A stretch of 64,000 bases of DNA. It comes from Corynebacterium epidermidicanis. GTDB lineage: Bacteria; Actinomycetota; Actinomycetes; Mycobacteriales; Mycobacteriaceae. The translations under genes and the position numbers were made by a program. The stretch spans positions 2,046,001 to 2,110,000 of the forward strand of contig NZ_CP011541.1 in NCBI RefSeq assembly GCF_001021025.1, in the 5' to 3' direction. This document shows positions 17,128 through 25,753 of this stretch, piece by piece; the first letter of the stretch is position 1, and each line of letters opens with the position of its first letter. The notes below the pieces were generated by a model. The model saw only the letters and a list, made by a program, of their open reading frames with translations, ran no database searches and was not told the origin of the DNA.

Positions 17128-19770
17128 CTAGCGGCGGCTACGCACCATGCCGAGGGAGATCGCTGCGAAACCTGCACCAAGCAGGAGCATCGCAAGACCA
17201 CCTAGCAACATTGCGTTGGCACCGGTGGCCGCTAGCTGCCCCCTTTTTCCCGAGGTTGCCTGTGCTGCTGGGCCTGCTTTGGCATCAACATTTGCCTTAT
17301 GTGCTGCTGGTTTCTGCCCATTCTTCGGCTCCGGTTGTTGGTCCGGCTTCACAGGGTTGTGCTGCATGGAGTCCTTGTGTGCTGGGTTGTTAGCCCCGGC
17401 GGAACCACGGGAGTCCGACGATGTTGTGGCGTCGTCATGTCCCAACCGCAGAATACCTGGTAGCAATGCTGCCGCACCCAGGCCCCACCCGAGCAATTCC
17501 AAGCGGTTGTCCGAGCCGGGTTTCTGGGTACCACCAGCTTCGCTCGGCGCTGGTGTCACAGTGGTCGGGCTTGGTTCCACTGTCGTAGTCGGCTCGCTCG
17601 GTGCCGGCGCAGCGGTGGTCAGTTCGCTCGGCATAGGTTGTGGCTCAGCGGCCTCCCCCACGACAAATCGAACGAATGCTTCTGGTGTTTCAAACGACCC
17701 ATCTATAGCGCGCACCCGCATCTGCATGGTGTACGTGCCTGGCTTGGAAAACACCCAGTTGTTGTGCAGGTGGATCGCCCCGGTACGCGTGAAAGAATGC
17801 TTGTCCGTGGAGTTGACCAGCATTTCTTGCAAGCCACCAAGTCCTGTGGTGAATGCCCACCATTGCGCCCCGTCAGGCATTGACTCCGGCAACAACTCAA
17901 ACTCCAGCTCCTTGCCATCGACATCCGGAAGCTTCTCGGAAGAAAATCCGGGCCACGGCAGGCCCTGTTGCTGGGTTTGCGACAGCGTCCACACTTCCCC
18001 TCCGGCTGCTTTCAAGAACGGCAGCTTTTCGACGACCTTCGGTTGCTTTGCCAGGTCGACCCGGGCGGAATCACCAATCACAATGTCAACAGCACCGGGG
18101 TCTCGCAATGTATGAGTTTTGGTGATGAGGCCAGTGTCGTCGCCGAGGGCTATGCGCACCGCGTCGTCGATAAGCACGGGCCCAAGGTCTATGTGGCCAC
18201 TGCCAAGTTGGACGCGGGTGACATCCAGGCCCATGGGCGTCGGCTCCACGGATGGTGCCGCAGTGCTGGTCGCTGGCGGGGTGGTGCTGGAGGATGTCGA
18301 AGGGACTACGGGCGCGGCTGCCGCGACAGCGAATTCGGCATCTCCGTCGGCTTCCATGGATTCGCTGAGATGGTGCACGAATTCGGTGGCGCCGGCGTCC
18401 GTAAGCGAATCCGGAACGAGGCGCATTTTGAGCACACCAGCTGGGGAATCACAGAAGTCGCGGGATTCGATGCTGCTGCGTTTGCCTGGCACAGAAACGA
18501 AGTCGAAGACACACGAAGGGTATTCATCAGTTTCGGAATCGTAGTAGCCACCGACCACTCGGAAAGAGATGCGATCATCGGCAGGTACTGCAGAGATCTC
18601 CACCATGCTCTCGCCTACCGGGTAGGGCTGCGTGTGGATGAGGACGCTGCGGTCGTCAAGCTGTTTGAATGCGTCGTCGAACGCCGGGGCCGGATCTTCA
18701 GTCTTCGGCTCTGGGAACGTGCCTTCATCAGTGGTACTTGCTGAGCCAGTGGTAGCTGCATAGGCGACCGGGCTGGATACCCACCGTGGACTTTCACTAC
18801 TGGAATCTGGGACGAATACCACCTGGAAGTTCGATTGAGCGGAACCAATCATCTCGCTCCACGTTGCCGTCCCTGCATTCACGGGCACTTCGGCAAGGTA
18901 GAAACCGTCTATGTAGAAGACAGCGGTGCCAGAATCTTTGGTGTTTCCCGTGCTGAAGATGAGATCAGTGAGGTGCGCTGCTTCGTCGCCCGGTGCGATC
19001 CGCAGCTCAGACTTCATTGGTGAGCCAGTTGCGGGTGCTGCGTCGAAGGCTGCTCGGACATCGCCCAACCCACTTTTGCTTGGTTGGGTGCCACCGACTT
19101 GCCAAGTTACGGTCTGAGGTTCGGAAGCCACGATCGCGCCGTCGGTGGTGCGTGCGGAGGCACGGTAGGTCAACCGGTAGTTACCTGGTTTGGTGAAGGT
19201 AGTCGCATTGTGAGTGTGCGTACCCGGCGCAATCCACGTGCTCCGACGGCCAGCATCGTGGCTAGACAGCAACCGCAACACGGGAAAGTCTGCATCGCTG
19301 TAGTTAAATTGTTCCATTCGACCTGGGCCATCGAAGCCCACGAGATCGAGGGTGAAAGAGTTGTCGCGGAACTTTTCTGTCGGAATGCCGATGTCCGCGC
19401 CGAATCCCAGCCAAATAGGGTATTCTCCGCTCGGCGTTGCAGGGCCGAGGTAGAGCAGATCGCCCGGTTTGCCCAGGAAATCCAGCCGGGGGTCGTCGGC
19501 CACTTGGTACACATATTGGATGCCGTCGTCAGGGTTGCCTTTCCCGAACCAATTGACGGTTTCTTCAACAGGGAGTTCTTGACCCTTGAATTCTGACTTC
19601 AACGAAAACGTGTTGCGGGACGGATCCCAGTACACCTTTGGGGAGTCGATGTGACCAGCCGTGGCCACAGTGAGTTGATCGTTGGGCCCCGCAACCGCGG
19701 GAGCCTGCGAAAAGAGGAGAGCTACCGAAGCTGTGGTGGCAGCCAGCGCACTGCTTATTGTTTTCAACAC
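17128..19770 (-). CDS. Cell-wall-anchored surface protein with actinobacterial wall repeats (LAXTG sortase signal)
   Basis: An 880-aa secreted protein. A signal peptide (residues 1-28, ending VAG) is followed by a domain of the choice-of-anchor M / TIGR03769 type, marked by GHIDSPKVYW and THTHNATTFTKPGNYRLTY. A second copy lies near residues 520-720 (GSGHIDLGPVLIDD, IHLHNNWVFSKPGTYTMQM). The two are joined by an acidic Ser/Thr/Pro linker. The C-terminus has a Pro/Glu/Thr-rich stalk, the motif LAATG, a hydrophobic segment and the basic end RSRR. LAXTG is the signal read by class E-type housekeeping sortases. Such proteins often accompany metal ABC transporters, but none is adjacent here. Start GTG 19770; TTG 19767 is an alternative. 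Confidence 0.85.
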   Translation of the reverse strand: MLKTISSALAATTASVALLFSQAPAVAGPNDQLTVATAGHIDSPKVYWDPSRNTFSLKSEFKGQELPVEETVNWFGKGNPDDGIQYVYQVADDPRLDFLGKPGDLLYLGPATPSGEYPIWLGFGADIGIPTEKFRDNSFTLDLVGFDGPGRMEQFNYSDADFPVLRLLSSHDAGRRSTWIAPGTHTHNATTFTKPGNYRLTYRASARTTDGAIVASEPQTVTWQVGGTQPSKSGLGDVRAAFDAAPATGSPMKSELRIAPGDEAAHLTDLIFSTGNTKDSGTAVFYIDGFYLAEVPVNAGTATWSEMIGSAQSNFQVVFVPDSSSESPRWVSSPVAYAATTGSASTTDEGTFPEPKTEDPAPAFDDAFKQLDDRSVLIHTQPYPVGESMVEISAVPADDRISFRVVGGYYDSETDEYPSCVFDFVSVPGKRSSIESRDFCDSPAGVLKMRLVPDSLTDAGATEFVHHLSESMEADGDAEFAVAAAAPVVPSTSSSTTPPATSTAAPSVEPTPMGLDVTRVQLGSGHIDLGPVLIDDAVRIALGDDTGLITKTHTLRDPGAVDIVIGDSARVDLAKQPKVVEKLPFLKAAGGEVWTLSQTQQQGLPWPGFSSEKLPDVDGKELEFELLPESMPDGAQWWAFTTGLGGLQEMLVNSTDKHSFTRTGAIHLHNNWVFSKPGTYTMQMRVRAIDGSFETPEAFVRFVVGEAAEPQPMPSELTTAAPAPSEPTTTVEPSPTTVTPAPSEAGGTQKPGSDNRLELLGWGLGAAALLPGILRLGHDDATTSSDSRGSAGANNPAHKDSMQHNPVKPDQQPEPKNGQKPAAHKANVDAKAGPAAQATSGKRGQLAATGANAMLLGGLAMLLLGAGFAAISLGMVRSRR

Positions 19771-19808
19771 GCATCCTTAATGACAATGTTTATTTATAGC
19801 AGCTCCCA

Positions 19809-19837
19809 AATTAATCCCAGGTGGAAATTATTGTCAA
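19809..19837 (-). promoter_or_regulatory. Predicted sigma-A promoter of the surface-protein gene
   Basis: The minus strand shows TTGACA (19832-19837) and TTAATT (19809-19814) with a 17-nt spacer, about 40 nt before the surface-protein start. Confidence 0.5.
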
Positions 19838-19952
19838 TTTAAGTAGCCGTGATTTTCCTTCCTACCCCCGCACCCAGTAGTTTCATAGATAAACGAACAT
19901 GCCTTACCAGCCGCACAAGTTCTACGTGCTCTCACCGCACCCGAAGGAACCC

Positions 19953-20435
19953 ATGCCACGCCACGTTGCCGTCACAGCCCTCGTCGTCTCCGCTACTGCT
20001 CTCTCCCTCACCAGCTGCAGTCAATCATCGGACGACCCCAGCACCAACGCGGTCGAAACCACCACCCCAGCAGTCCCCATTGTCGAGGTTGATACCAAGA
20101 ACACCTCCGGCTATGCCATGCTCAACGGGTTCGAAATCCTCCCAGCGAACTCCCCAGCAATTTGCACCAGACAACAAGAGCGCATGACCGTCATCCTCGG
20201 CAACATTGGCTCCAAAACCGTGGCCAGCGCAATTATCGACGCCGGGAAGGTCACCGACGTGACCATCTCAGATCCTGAAGACACACTGACGCTCACTGCT
20301 GGAGCTGGCACGGCGACGCTCACCCAGCAAGGGCCCGTGTTCACCTTGGAAGGCCAAGCTCCAGGTGTACGCAAAGCCAATACCCAATCTGGAGAAATGC
20401 CCATGACCTTCCTGATGACATTCGAGTGCCCATAA
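19953..20435 (+). CDS. LpqH-like (19-kDa family) lipoprotein
   Basis: A 160-aa lipoprotein precursor. The signal peptide ends at the lipobox LTSC, so lipidated Cys is near residue 22. A Thr/Ser-rich linker leads to a globular domain. Its layout resembles mycobacterial LpqH, with one Cys early (PAICTRQQERMTVILGN) and one at the end (MTFECP), suggesting a disulfide. The start is ATG 19953 (MPRHVAVTALVV), preceded by GAAGGAA; an in-frame ATG at 19899 adds a hydrophilic stretch incompatible with a signal peptide and is rejected. The function is unknown; the family is surface-exposed and antigenic in mycobacteria. Confidence 0.75.
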   Translation: MPRHVAVTALVVSATALSLTSCSQSSDDPSTNAVETTTPAVPIVEVDTKNTSGYAMLNGFEILPANSPAICTRQQERMTVILGNIGSKTVASAIIDAGKVTDVTISDPEDTLTLTAGAGTATLTQQGPVFTLEGQAPGVRKANTQSGEMPMTFLMTFECP

Positions 20436-20578
20436 GTTCATTTACTGCCACGTTGCGCCACCGGAAGTCAGGGCTGTGCAGAGCGATGGGCGACTAGCTG
20501 TTCACGACTCGAAAAGCCCGCCAGCCCCAGCGCCTCCGCATCTGCCAGAACCAAAGGTTTGGACTATCTTAGACGCTG

Positions 20579-21520
20579 ATGGTTGACACAAGCATGATAA
20601 AGACAGGTACTACCGATATCAGTTCCTGGTGGGATAACCCCACCACCCAAATGTGGTTGGTTGACCGACCTCTACACATCGTGTTAACGCTGGTGGTCGC
20701 GCTGGCGCTGCATTGGGCGTCGAAAAGGCTGGTGGACAAATTCGCCCAGCATGCCATTGATTCGCCACCTCGTCTGCCAAGTTTTGGTCCCACCCGCCAG
20801 CAAGAAAAGGCGGTAACCGCGACTGTCGACGTGCGGCGTGAGGCACGCATCCGAACGCTGGCAGGAGTGTTTAAATCTGCGGTCAATATTGTGATTTGGT
20901 TGTGGGTCCTCATAGACGTACTCGCCACCATTGGGATCAATGTCGCCCCACTGATCGCCTCGGCGGGCGTGGTTGGCGTAGCCCTAGGTTTTGGCGCTCA
21001 AAGCCTGGTCAAAGACTTCCTTTCCGGCGTGTTTATGCTGCTAGAGGACCAGTACGGCGTGGGTGATGTCATTGACGTCGGCAAGATTTCCGGCACTGTT
21101 GAGGATGTCAGCCTACGCCTAACCACGATTCGCGATCTCGACGGCACCGTCTGGTTCGTTCGCAACGGGGAAATACTGCGGATTGGTAATTTCAGCCAGG
21201 GTTATGCTTTCGCCCGCATCGATATCCCAATCGGCCTGGACAATGACGTGGAAACCGCAAAACAGGAGATCATGGCGGCCACCGAACGCGCAGCAGCTCT
21301 CGAAGACATCGCTCCGCTATTGCAGGCAGAACCGGTCATGGACGGCGTTGCCAAAGTCGACGTCGACTACCTCACCATTCGCGTGCGCGTAAAGACCGAG
21401 CCTGGCCAGCAATGGCACGTTCAGCGCACGATGTACGAACACATCGTTTCCAACCTCCACACTGCAGGAATCAAGCCCGCGTTCACCCTGCGCAATTCCC
21501 AACCCCAACCAAACGAATAA
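20579..21520 (+). CDS. MscS-family mechanosensitive channel
   Basis: A 313-aa inner-membrane protein. Hydrophobic segments lie at about residues 32-50 (LHIVLTLVVALALHW), 100-120 (VNIVIWLWVLIDVLATIGI) and 125-150. The last holds the pore-lining helix VVGVALGFGAQSLVKDFLSG, the MscS signature. The cytoplasmic beta domain follows (DQYGVGDVIDVGKISGTVED, LDGTVWFVRNGEI). It releases solutes on hypo-osmotic shock. The start is ATG 20579, with TATCTT 8 nt upstream, so probably leaderless. glbO follows after 10 bp, suggesting an operon. It lacks the long C-terminal extension of MscCG, so it is a second, smaller channel. Confidence 0.93.
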   Translation: MVDTSMIKTGTTDISSWWDNPTTQMWLVDRPLHIVLTLVVALALHWASKRLVDKFAQHAIDSPPRLPSFGPTRQQEKAVTATVDVRREARIRTLAGVFKSAVNIVIWLWVLIDVLATIGINVAPLIASAGVVGVALGFGAQSLVKDFLSGVFMLLEDQYGVGDVIDVGKISGTVEDVSLRLTTIRDLDGTVWFVRNGEILRIGNFSQGYAFARIDIPIGLDNDVETAKQEIMAATERAAALEDIAPLLQAEPVMDGVAKVDVDYLTIRVRVKTEPGQQWHVQRTMYEHIVSNLHTAGIKPAFTLRNSQPQPNE

Positions 21521-21530
21521 GCTGGCAGAC

Positions 21531-21911
21531 ATGACGTTTTACGACGAGGTTGGTGGCCAACCTACTTTCGATGCAATTGTCGACGGCTTCTACGCACAGA
21601 TTCCCGACGACGACATCCTCGGCCCAATGTATCCCCCAGAGGACATGGCGGGAGCTCGCGACCGCCTCGCCTGGTTCCTCGCCCAATACTGGGGAGGGCC
21701 ACAAACCTTTTCCGAGCAACGCGGACACCCGCGCCTGCGGATGCGCCACGCACACTTCCACGTGAATAGAGACGCAGCAATCCGCTGGCTCGAGCTGATG
21801 AAGAATTCCCTCGACCAGATCCCAGAAACCACGCTTGACGACACCCACCGCGCCGCCATGTGGGAGCACATGGAACGGGTGGCTGCGATGCTCATTAACC
21901 GCCCCGACTAG
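21531..21911 (+). CDS. glbO: Group II truncated haemoglobin (GlbO-like)
   Basis: A 126-aa haem protein with a 2-over-2 globin fold. TFYDEVGGQPTFDAIVDGFY starts the family pattern, YPPEDMAGARDRLAWFLAQYWGG carries the TrHb2 region, and RMRHAHFHV includes the proximal His. The Trp and Tyr residues typical of TrHb2 ligand networks are present. It binds oxygen and may act in redox or peroxide chemistry. Its 10-bp distance from the MscS gene implies co-transcription. It converges with the next gene, 19 bp away. Confidence 0.93.
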   Translation: MTFYDEVGGQPTFDAIVDGFYAQIPDDDILGPMYPPEDMAGARDRLAWFLAQYWGGPQTFSEQRGHPRLRMRHAHFHVNRDAAIRWLELMKNSLDQIPETTLDDTHRAAMWEHMERVAAMLINRPD

Positions 21912-21930
21912 TGAGCTCTGGTTGCGGCTC

Positions 21931-22536
21931 CTAGATCAGCAGGCTTAGCCCCTGGGATTGATACACCGAGCCGAACGGTGCGTCGAGCCGCACCCAACGC
22001 CCAGCTACGGCAACACGAACATGACGTGGAATCTCTGGACGGGCAGCACGCCCGGGAATGAGACCTAAAGAATTACAGGCAAAAATCATCCGCATGGTCA
22101 CCGCGGCGGTTTTCCCACCGCCACTGACCTGCAATACCTCTTGGTCCAGGAGCGACTTCGGCGGGCCCAACGGCCCGGAGAAGCTGCGAGCAAGGTCTTT
22201 GCCTTGGTCCAGCAACTGATGCACGACATCCACGGGGATGATGTCGAGCTGTTCGAATTTCCCCACCGGTGGCAACGCTCCGGGCCAGGAATTCGGGATC
22301 GACTTAGTGAGCGCGCCGGCCAGCAGCTCACTTGCAGGAAAGATCGATTCTTGCCCGGTTAGTTCCGCTGTGACACGCCTCGACGCAATAACGTCGAAGG
22401 GCGTAGTGACAAATACCTCACAATCGCCATTCGGCAAGAGTTGTATCCGAGCAACAGCATCACTTTGCAGGGCTACAGCCCGGGTTAGCAGAGCGTGTAA
22501 ACCATGCTGACCCGAGGTGATATTGAAAACGGTCAT
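21931..22536 (-). CDS. Conserved hypothetical protein of corynebacteria
   Basis: A 201-aa protein I do not recognise. The N-terminus MTVFNITSGQHGLHALLTRA is followed by a mixed beta region (GDCEVFVTTPFDVIASRRV). A central stretch IPVDVVHQLLDQGKDLARSF leads to a C-terminal region with two short basic segments. There is no signal peptide or membrane segment. Its ATG overlaps the TGA of the upstream thioesterase gene by 4 bp, so the two are translationally coupled and probably functionally linked. Confidence 0.7.
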   Translation of the reverse strand: MTVFNITSGQHGLHALLTRAVALQSDAVARIQLLPNGDCEVFVTTPFDVIASRRVTAELTGQESIFPASELLAGALTKSIPNSWPGALPPVGKFEQLDIIPVDVVHQLLDQGKDLARSFSGPLGPPKSLLDQEVLQVSGGGKTAAVTMRMIFACNSLGLIPGRAARPEIPRHVRVAVAGRWVRLDAPFGSVYQSQGLSLLI

Positions 22537-23036
22537 TCTTTAATATCTGTGGTGTCGTCAGTTCCCTCGGCAGCAGGCTCCCCTGCCGCGAGCGCTGCAT
22601 CCGGCGTGGAAACGCTAATGAGAACTTTTCGCTCGTGCTCCGCAATGGGACGAGGAGAACCACTAACCAAATCGACCACGATCTGCACGCATTCAATGAT
22701 GCAAGCGATGGTGCCATGACGGTCTTTGAGCTGCTGGACCGTAGTAAACGACGTCCGCCCAATATGAATCACTTGCGTTTCGACGATCACTTCTGCCGTA
22801 TCCGGCATGATGGAGCTAACGTAATCGATTTTCATGGATCGCACGTAGGCGGCCGGCATGGCATGGCCACGCTCCACAAACTCTTCCATGGCGAAGACTG
22901 CGCGTGCTTCTTGTGCGATTTCAATGTAAGAGGCGTTGTTGATATGGCCGAATCGGTCGAAGTCACCCCACCGGACTGGAATTTTGGTGATGTGGATCGG
23001 GCCGTTTCCTAACCGGCTCTCAGTGCTCTCAGACAA
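22533..23036 (-). CDS. Acyl-CoA thioesterase, hot-dog (4HBT) family
   Basis: A 167-aa hot-dog fold thioesterase. The motif VRWGDFDRFGHINNASYIEI is the 4HBT catalytic region with the conserved Asp and the HxNN turn. It hydrolyses acyl-CoA thioesters in the cytosol, relevant in a mycolate-producing cell. The start is TTG 23036 because GGAGG lies 6 nt upstream; a longer frame from 23057 begins ahead of that ribosome site. The C-terminal Ala/Glu/Thr tail is probably disordered. It is coupled by a 4-bp overlap to the next gene. Confidence 0.88.
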   Translation of the reverse strand: MSESTESRLGNGPIHITKIPVRWGDFDRFGHINNASYIEIAQEARAVFAMEEFVERGHAMPAAYVRSMKIDYVSSIMPDTAEVIVETQVIHIGRTSFTTVQQLKDRHGTIACIIECVQIVVDLVSGSPRPIAEHERKVLISVSTPDAALAAGEPAAEGTDDTTDIKE

Positions 23037-23142
23037 GTCATTCCTCCGGTTTCCCAAAGCGTAATTTTCAACACGTCTAGCCTAGTGACTTTTGAACCCA
23101 AGCGCGCAGGCTAACAACCTTTGGGGTTAGTCGGTTTTAAAC

Positions 23143-23187
23143 CAAAAAGGATTCGCCACCAGCCTGTGTTGGTCAGCAGCGAATCCT
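23143..23187 (-). terminator. Terminator downstream of ettA
   Basis: AGGATTCGC (23148-23156) pairs with GCGAATCCT (23179-23187). The AAAAA on the left side gives a U-tract for the minus-strand ettA transcript. Confidence 0.8.
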
Positions 23188-23205
23188 CTATATATCGGTC
23201 CGGCA

Positions 23206-24876
23206 TTAGCGGGTCAGCTTGCGGTGCGTCACACGAGACGGACGGGCTGCATCTGCACCGAGGCGCTCAACCTTGTTCTTTTCGTAATCCTCGAAGTTTC
23301 CTTCAAACCAGAACCACTGTCCTTCTTCGATGTTGCCTTCCCACGCCAGGATGTGGGTACAGGTACGGTCTAGGAACCAGCGGTCGTGCGAAATGACCAC
23401 GGCACAACCTGGGAAGTTTTGCAACGCATTTTCCAGGGAAGACAGGGTCTCCACGTCCAGGTCGTTGGTTGGCTCGTCCAGGAGGATCAGGTTTCCGCCC
23501 TGCTTCAGGGTCAGCGCTAGGTTGAGACGGTTGCGCTCACCGCCGGAGAGCACCTTCGATGGCTTCTGCTGGTCCGGGCCCTTGAACCCGAACGCTGACA
23601 GGTACGCGCGGGATGGCATTTCGTTCTGGCCAACGACGATGTAGTCCAGGCCGTCGGAAACAACTTCCCAGACAGTCTTTTCTGGATCGATGTTTTCACG
23701 TCCCTGGTCCACGTAGGACAGCTGTACGGTCTGGCCAACCTTGACCTCGCCGGCATCCGGTTGTTCCAGGCCCACGATGGTCTTGAACAGGGTGGACTTA
23801 CCCACACCGTTCGGGCCAATCACGCCGACGATGCCGTTACGAGGCAACGTGAAGGAAAGATCCTTGATCAGAACGCGACCATCGAAACCCTTGTCCAGAT
23901 CCTTGACCTCAACAACCTGGTTGCCCAGGCGAGGTGGCGTCGGGATCTGAATTTCTTCGAAGTCAAGCTTCTTGTACTTCTCAGCTTCGGCTGCCATCTC
24001 TTCGTAGCGATCCAGACGAGCCTTGTTCTTAGCCTGACGAGCCTTGGCACCAGAACGCACCCAGGCCAGTTCTTCCTTCAGGCGCTTTTGCAGCTTCTGG
24101 TCCTTCTTACCAGCAACCTCAAGGCGCTCTGCCTTCTTCTCCAGGTAGGTGGAGTAGTTGCCTTCGTATGGGTAGAGCTTGCCGCGGTCAACTTCACAGA
24201 TCCAACCGGCCACGTGATCGAGGAAGTAACGGTCGTGGGTAACGGCAAGGACAGCGCCCTTGTAGTCAGCGAGGTGCTTTTCCAACCAGAGCACCGACTC
24301 CGCATCCAAGTGGTTCGTAGGCTCGTCGAGAAGCAGCAGGTCAGGCTCAGAAAGCAACAGCTTGGCCAGGGCTACGCGACGACGCTCGCCACCAGAAAGG
24401 TTAGTAACCGGCGCATCGGAAGGCGGGCAACGCAGCGCGTCCATTGCCTGCTCAATCTTGGAGTCGATTTCCCACGCGTCAGCTGCGTCGAGTTCTTCCT
24501 GCAACTTGCCCATTTCTTCCATGAGCTCGTCGGTGTAGTTAGTTGCCATTTCCTCGGCGATGGCCTCGAAGCGCTGCTTCTTTTCGAAGATTTCTCCCAG
24601 GCCCTCTTCGACGTTCTCGCGGACCGTCTTTTCCTCGTTCAGAGGTGGCTCCTGCAGCAAGATGCCGACAGTTGCGCCTGGATCCAGGAAAGCCTCGCCG
24701 TTGGAAGGCTGATCAATGCCGGCCATAATCTTCAGGATCGAGGACTTACCAGCACCGTTAGGTCCAACAACACCAATCTTGGCACCTGGGTAAAAGGCCA
24801 TTGTCACGTTATCGAGAATGACCTTCTCGCCATGTGCTTTGCGCACGTTCTTCATCGTGTAGATGAACTCGCCCAC
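23206..24876 (-). CDS. ettA: Energy-dependent translational throttle protein EttA (ABC-F)
   Basis: A 556-aa ABC-F ATPase that binds the ribosomal E site and gates the first elongation step according to the ATP/ADP ratio. Two nucleotide-binding domains are present. The first has Walker A GPNGAGKSS and signature LSGGERRR; the second has GPNGVGKST and LSGGERNR. Walker B motifs LLLLDEPTNHLD and LILLDEPTNDLD are intact. The linker (P-site tRNA interaction motif) region between them is rich in Lys/Arg. No membrane domain exists. The start is GTG 24876. It is monocistronic with its own terminator. Confidence 0.97.
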   Translation of the reverse strand: MGEFIYTMKNVRKAHGEKVILDNVTMAFYPGAKIGVVGPNGAGKSSILKIMAGIDQPSNGEAFLDPGATVGILLQEPPLNEEKTVRENVEEGLGEIFEKKQRFEAIAEEMATNYTDELMEEMGKLQEELDAADAWEIDSKIEQAMDALRCPPSDAPVTNLSGGERRRVALAKLLLSEPDLLLLDEPTNHLDAESVLWLEKHLADYKGAVLAVTHDRYFLDHVAGWICEVDRGKLYPYEGNYSTYLEKKAERLEVAGKKDQKLQKRLKEELAWVRSGAKARQAKNKARLDRYEEMAAEAEKYKKLDFEEIQIPTPPRLGNQVVEVKDLDKGFDGRVLIKDLSFTLPRNGIVGVIGPNGVGKSTLFKTIVGLEQPDAGEVKVGQTVQLSYVDQGRENIDPEKTVWEVVSDGLDYIVVGQNEMPSRAYLSAFGFKGPDQQKPSKVLSGGERNRLNLALTLKQGGNLILLDEPTNDLDVETLSSLENALQNFPGCAVVISHDRWFLDRTCTHILAWEGNIEEGQWFWFEGNFEDYEKNKVERLGADAARPSRVTHRKLTR

Positions 24877-24988
24877 GTTTTCCCCTTATATAGAGAGTCC
24901 AGAATTTAAGTCCCCTAAAGGGTACATGACGACTCTCTGGAGTGGGCGCCGACCGTGCTTTATCGACGCCCACCTTCCCCGAACACCA

Positions 24989-25567
24989 CTAGGCGGAGTG
25001 CTGCGCCATCTCTGGCGAGTCCTCCCCCAGGCAATCCTGGTGTTCGGGATCGTCAAAAGGGGGCTCTTCCTCCGGCAGATCAGTCGCGGGTGCAGCTGCA
25101 GCCGACTCATTGACCGGTTCCGAAGCAGCTCCTTCCGCTGCCGTCGTAACCGTTACCAATTGGGCCTTGAACTTGGCGTCGAGCTCCTCCAGCATTTGTT
25201 TGCGTCGCTGTGGCCCGAATTCCGTCGCTACCACCATGTACTTATTCAAGTCCAAACCAATGTGGGTTGCTTTGACATAGGTCTTGAATTGGCGCTGCCC
25301 GTCTTGCATCCACTCGCTGGACATCAGGAATCCGGAAACGATAACGCTGCTGCCTTTCGCAGCAGACATGAAGGTGTTCATTCCGAGGTTGTTCCAGGCC
25401 TCAACTTCGATAAAGAGCTGGTTGTAGTTCTGCCAGTTTCCATTGCCATCCTGGCGCGCGCTGGAACAGGCCAAGCGGAACCGAACTACCTCGGCATCTT
25501 CGCTCACGCGTCGCTTAATGGGCTCGCTGACAATGTTGCCGGTCAAAGTGATTGGATATTGTGGCAT
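24989..25567 (-). CDS. Single-stranded DNA-binding protein paralogue
   Basis: A 192-aa OB-fold protein. MPQYPITLTGNIVSEPIKRR, VVRFRLACSSARQDGNGNWQ and FIEVEAWNNLGMNTFMSAAK match the SSB core. The C-terminus is unusual: the acidic run LPEEEPPFDDPEHQDC resembles the SSB tip (acidic-PPF) but is followed by 16 more residues. It lacks the Gly-rich linker of the main corynebacterial SSB, which I expect to be encoded next to rpsF elsewhere. The start is ATG 25567 with AAGGAG. Two perfect inverted DnaA boxes lie about 110 bp upstream. It may serve recombination, repair or competence. Confidence 0.88.
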   Translation of the reverse strand: MPQYPITLTGNIVSEPIKRRVSEDAEVVRFRLACSSARQDGNGNWQNYNQLFIEVEAWNNLGMNTFMSAAKGSSVIVSGFLMSSEWMQDGQRQFKTYVKATHIGLDLNKYMVVATEFGPQRRKQMLEELDAKFKAQLVTVTTAAEGAASEPVNESAAAAPATDLPEEEPPFDDPEHQDCLGEDSPEMAQHSA

Positions 25568-25676
25568 GGTTGTTCTCCTTTTGTGTGGTTGATGAGGCCG
25601 CAGCGAAAGCACGCGCTGCAGCCGTTGTCACCATGCCAGAAAGCAAGAAACCCGCCGCTGCTATCGACTCCGAGAA

Positions 25677-25700
25677 TGTGGATAACCGTGGTTATCCACA
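25677..25700. promoter_or_regulatory. Paired inverted DnaA boxes
   Basis: TGTGGATAA (25677-25685) and TTATCCACA (25692-25700) are two exact DnaA-box consensus sequences in inverted orientation separated by 6 bp. Together they form an almost perfect 24-bp palindrome. They lie between the SSB paralogue and the CopD-CtaG gene. Confidence 0.75.
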
Positions 25701-25753
25701 GAGGTTCTTCCCAGGGACGCGGAGGGCAGGGGCGGGCGTCGACAAGCTTTGCT

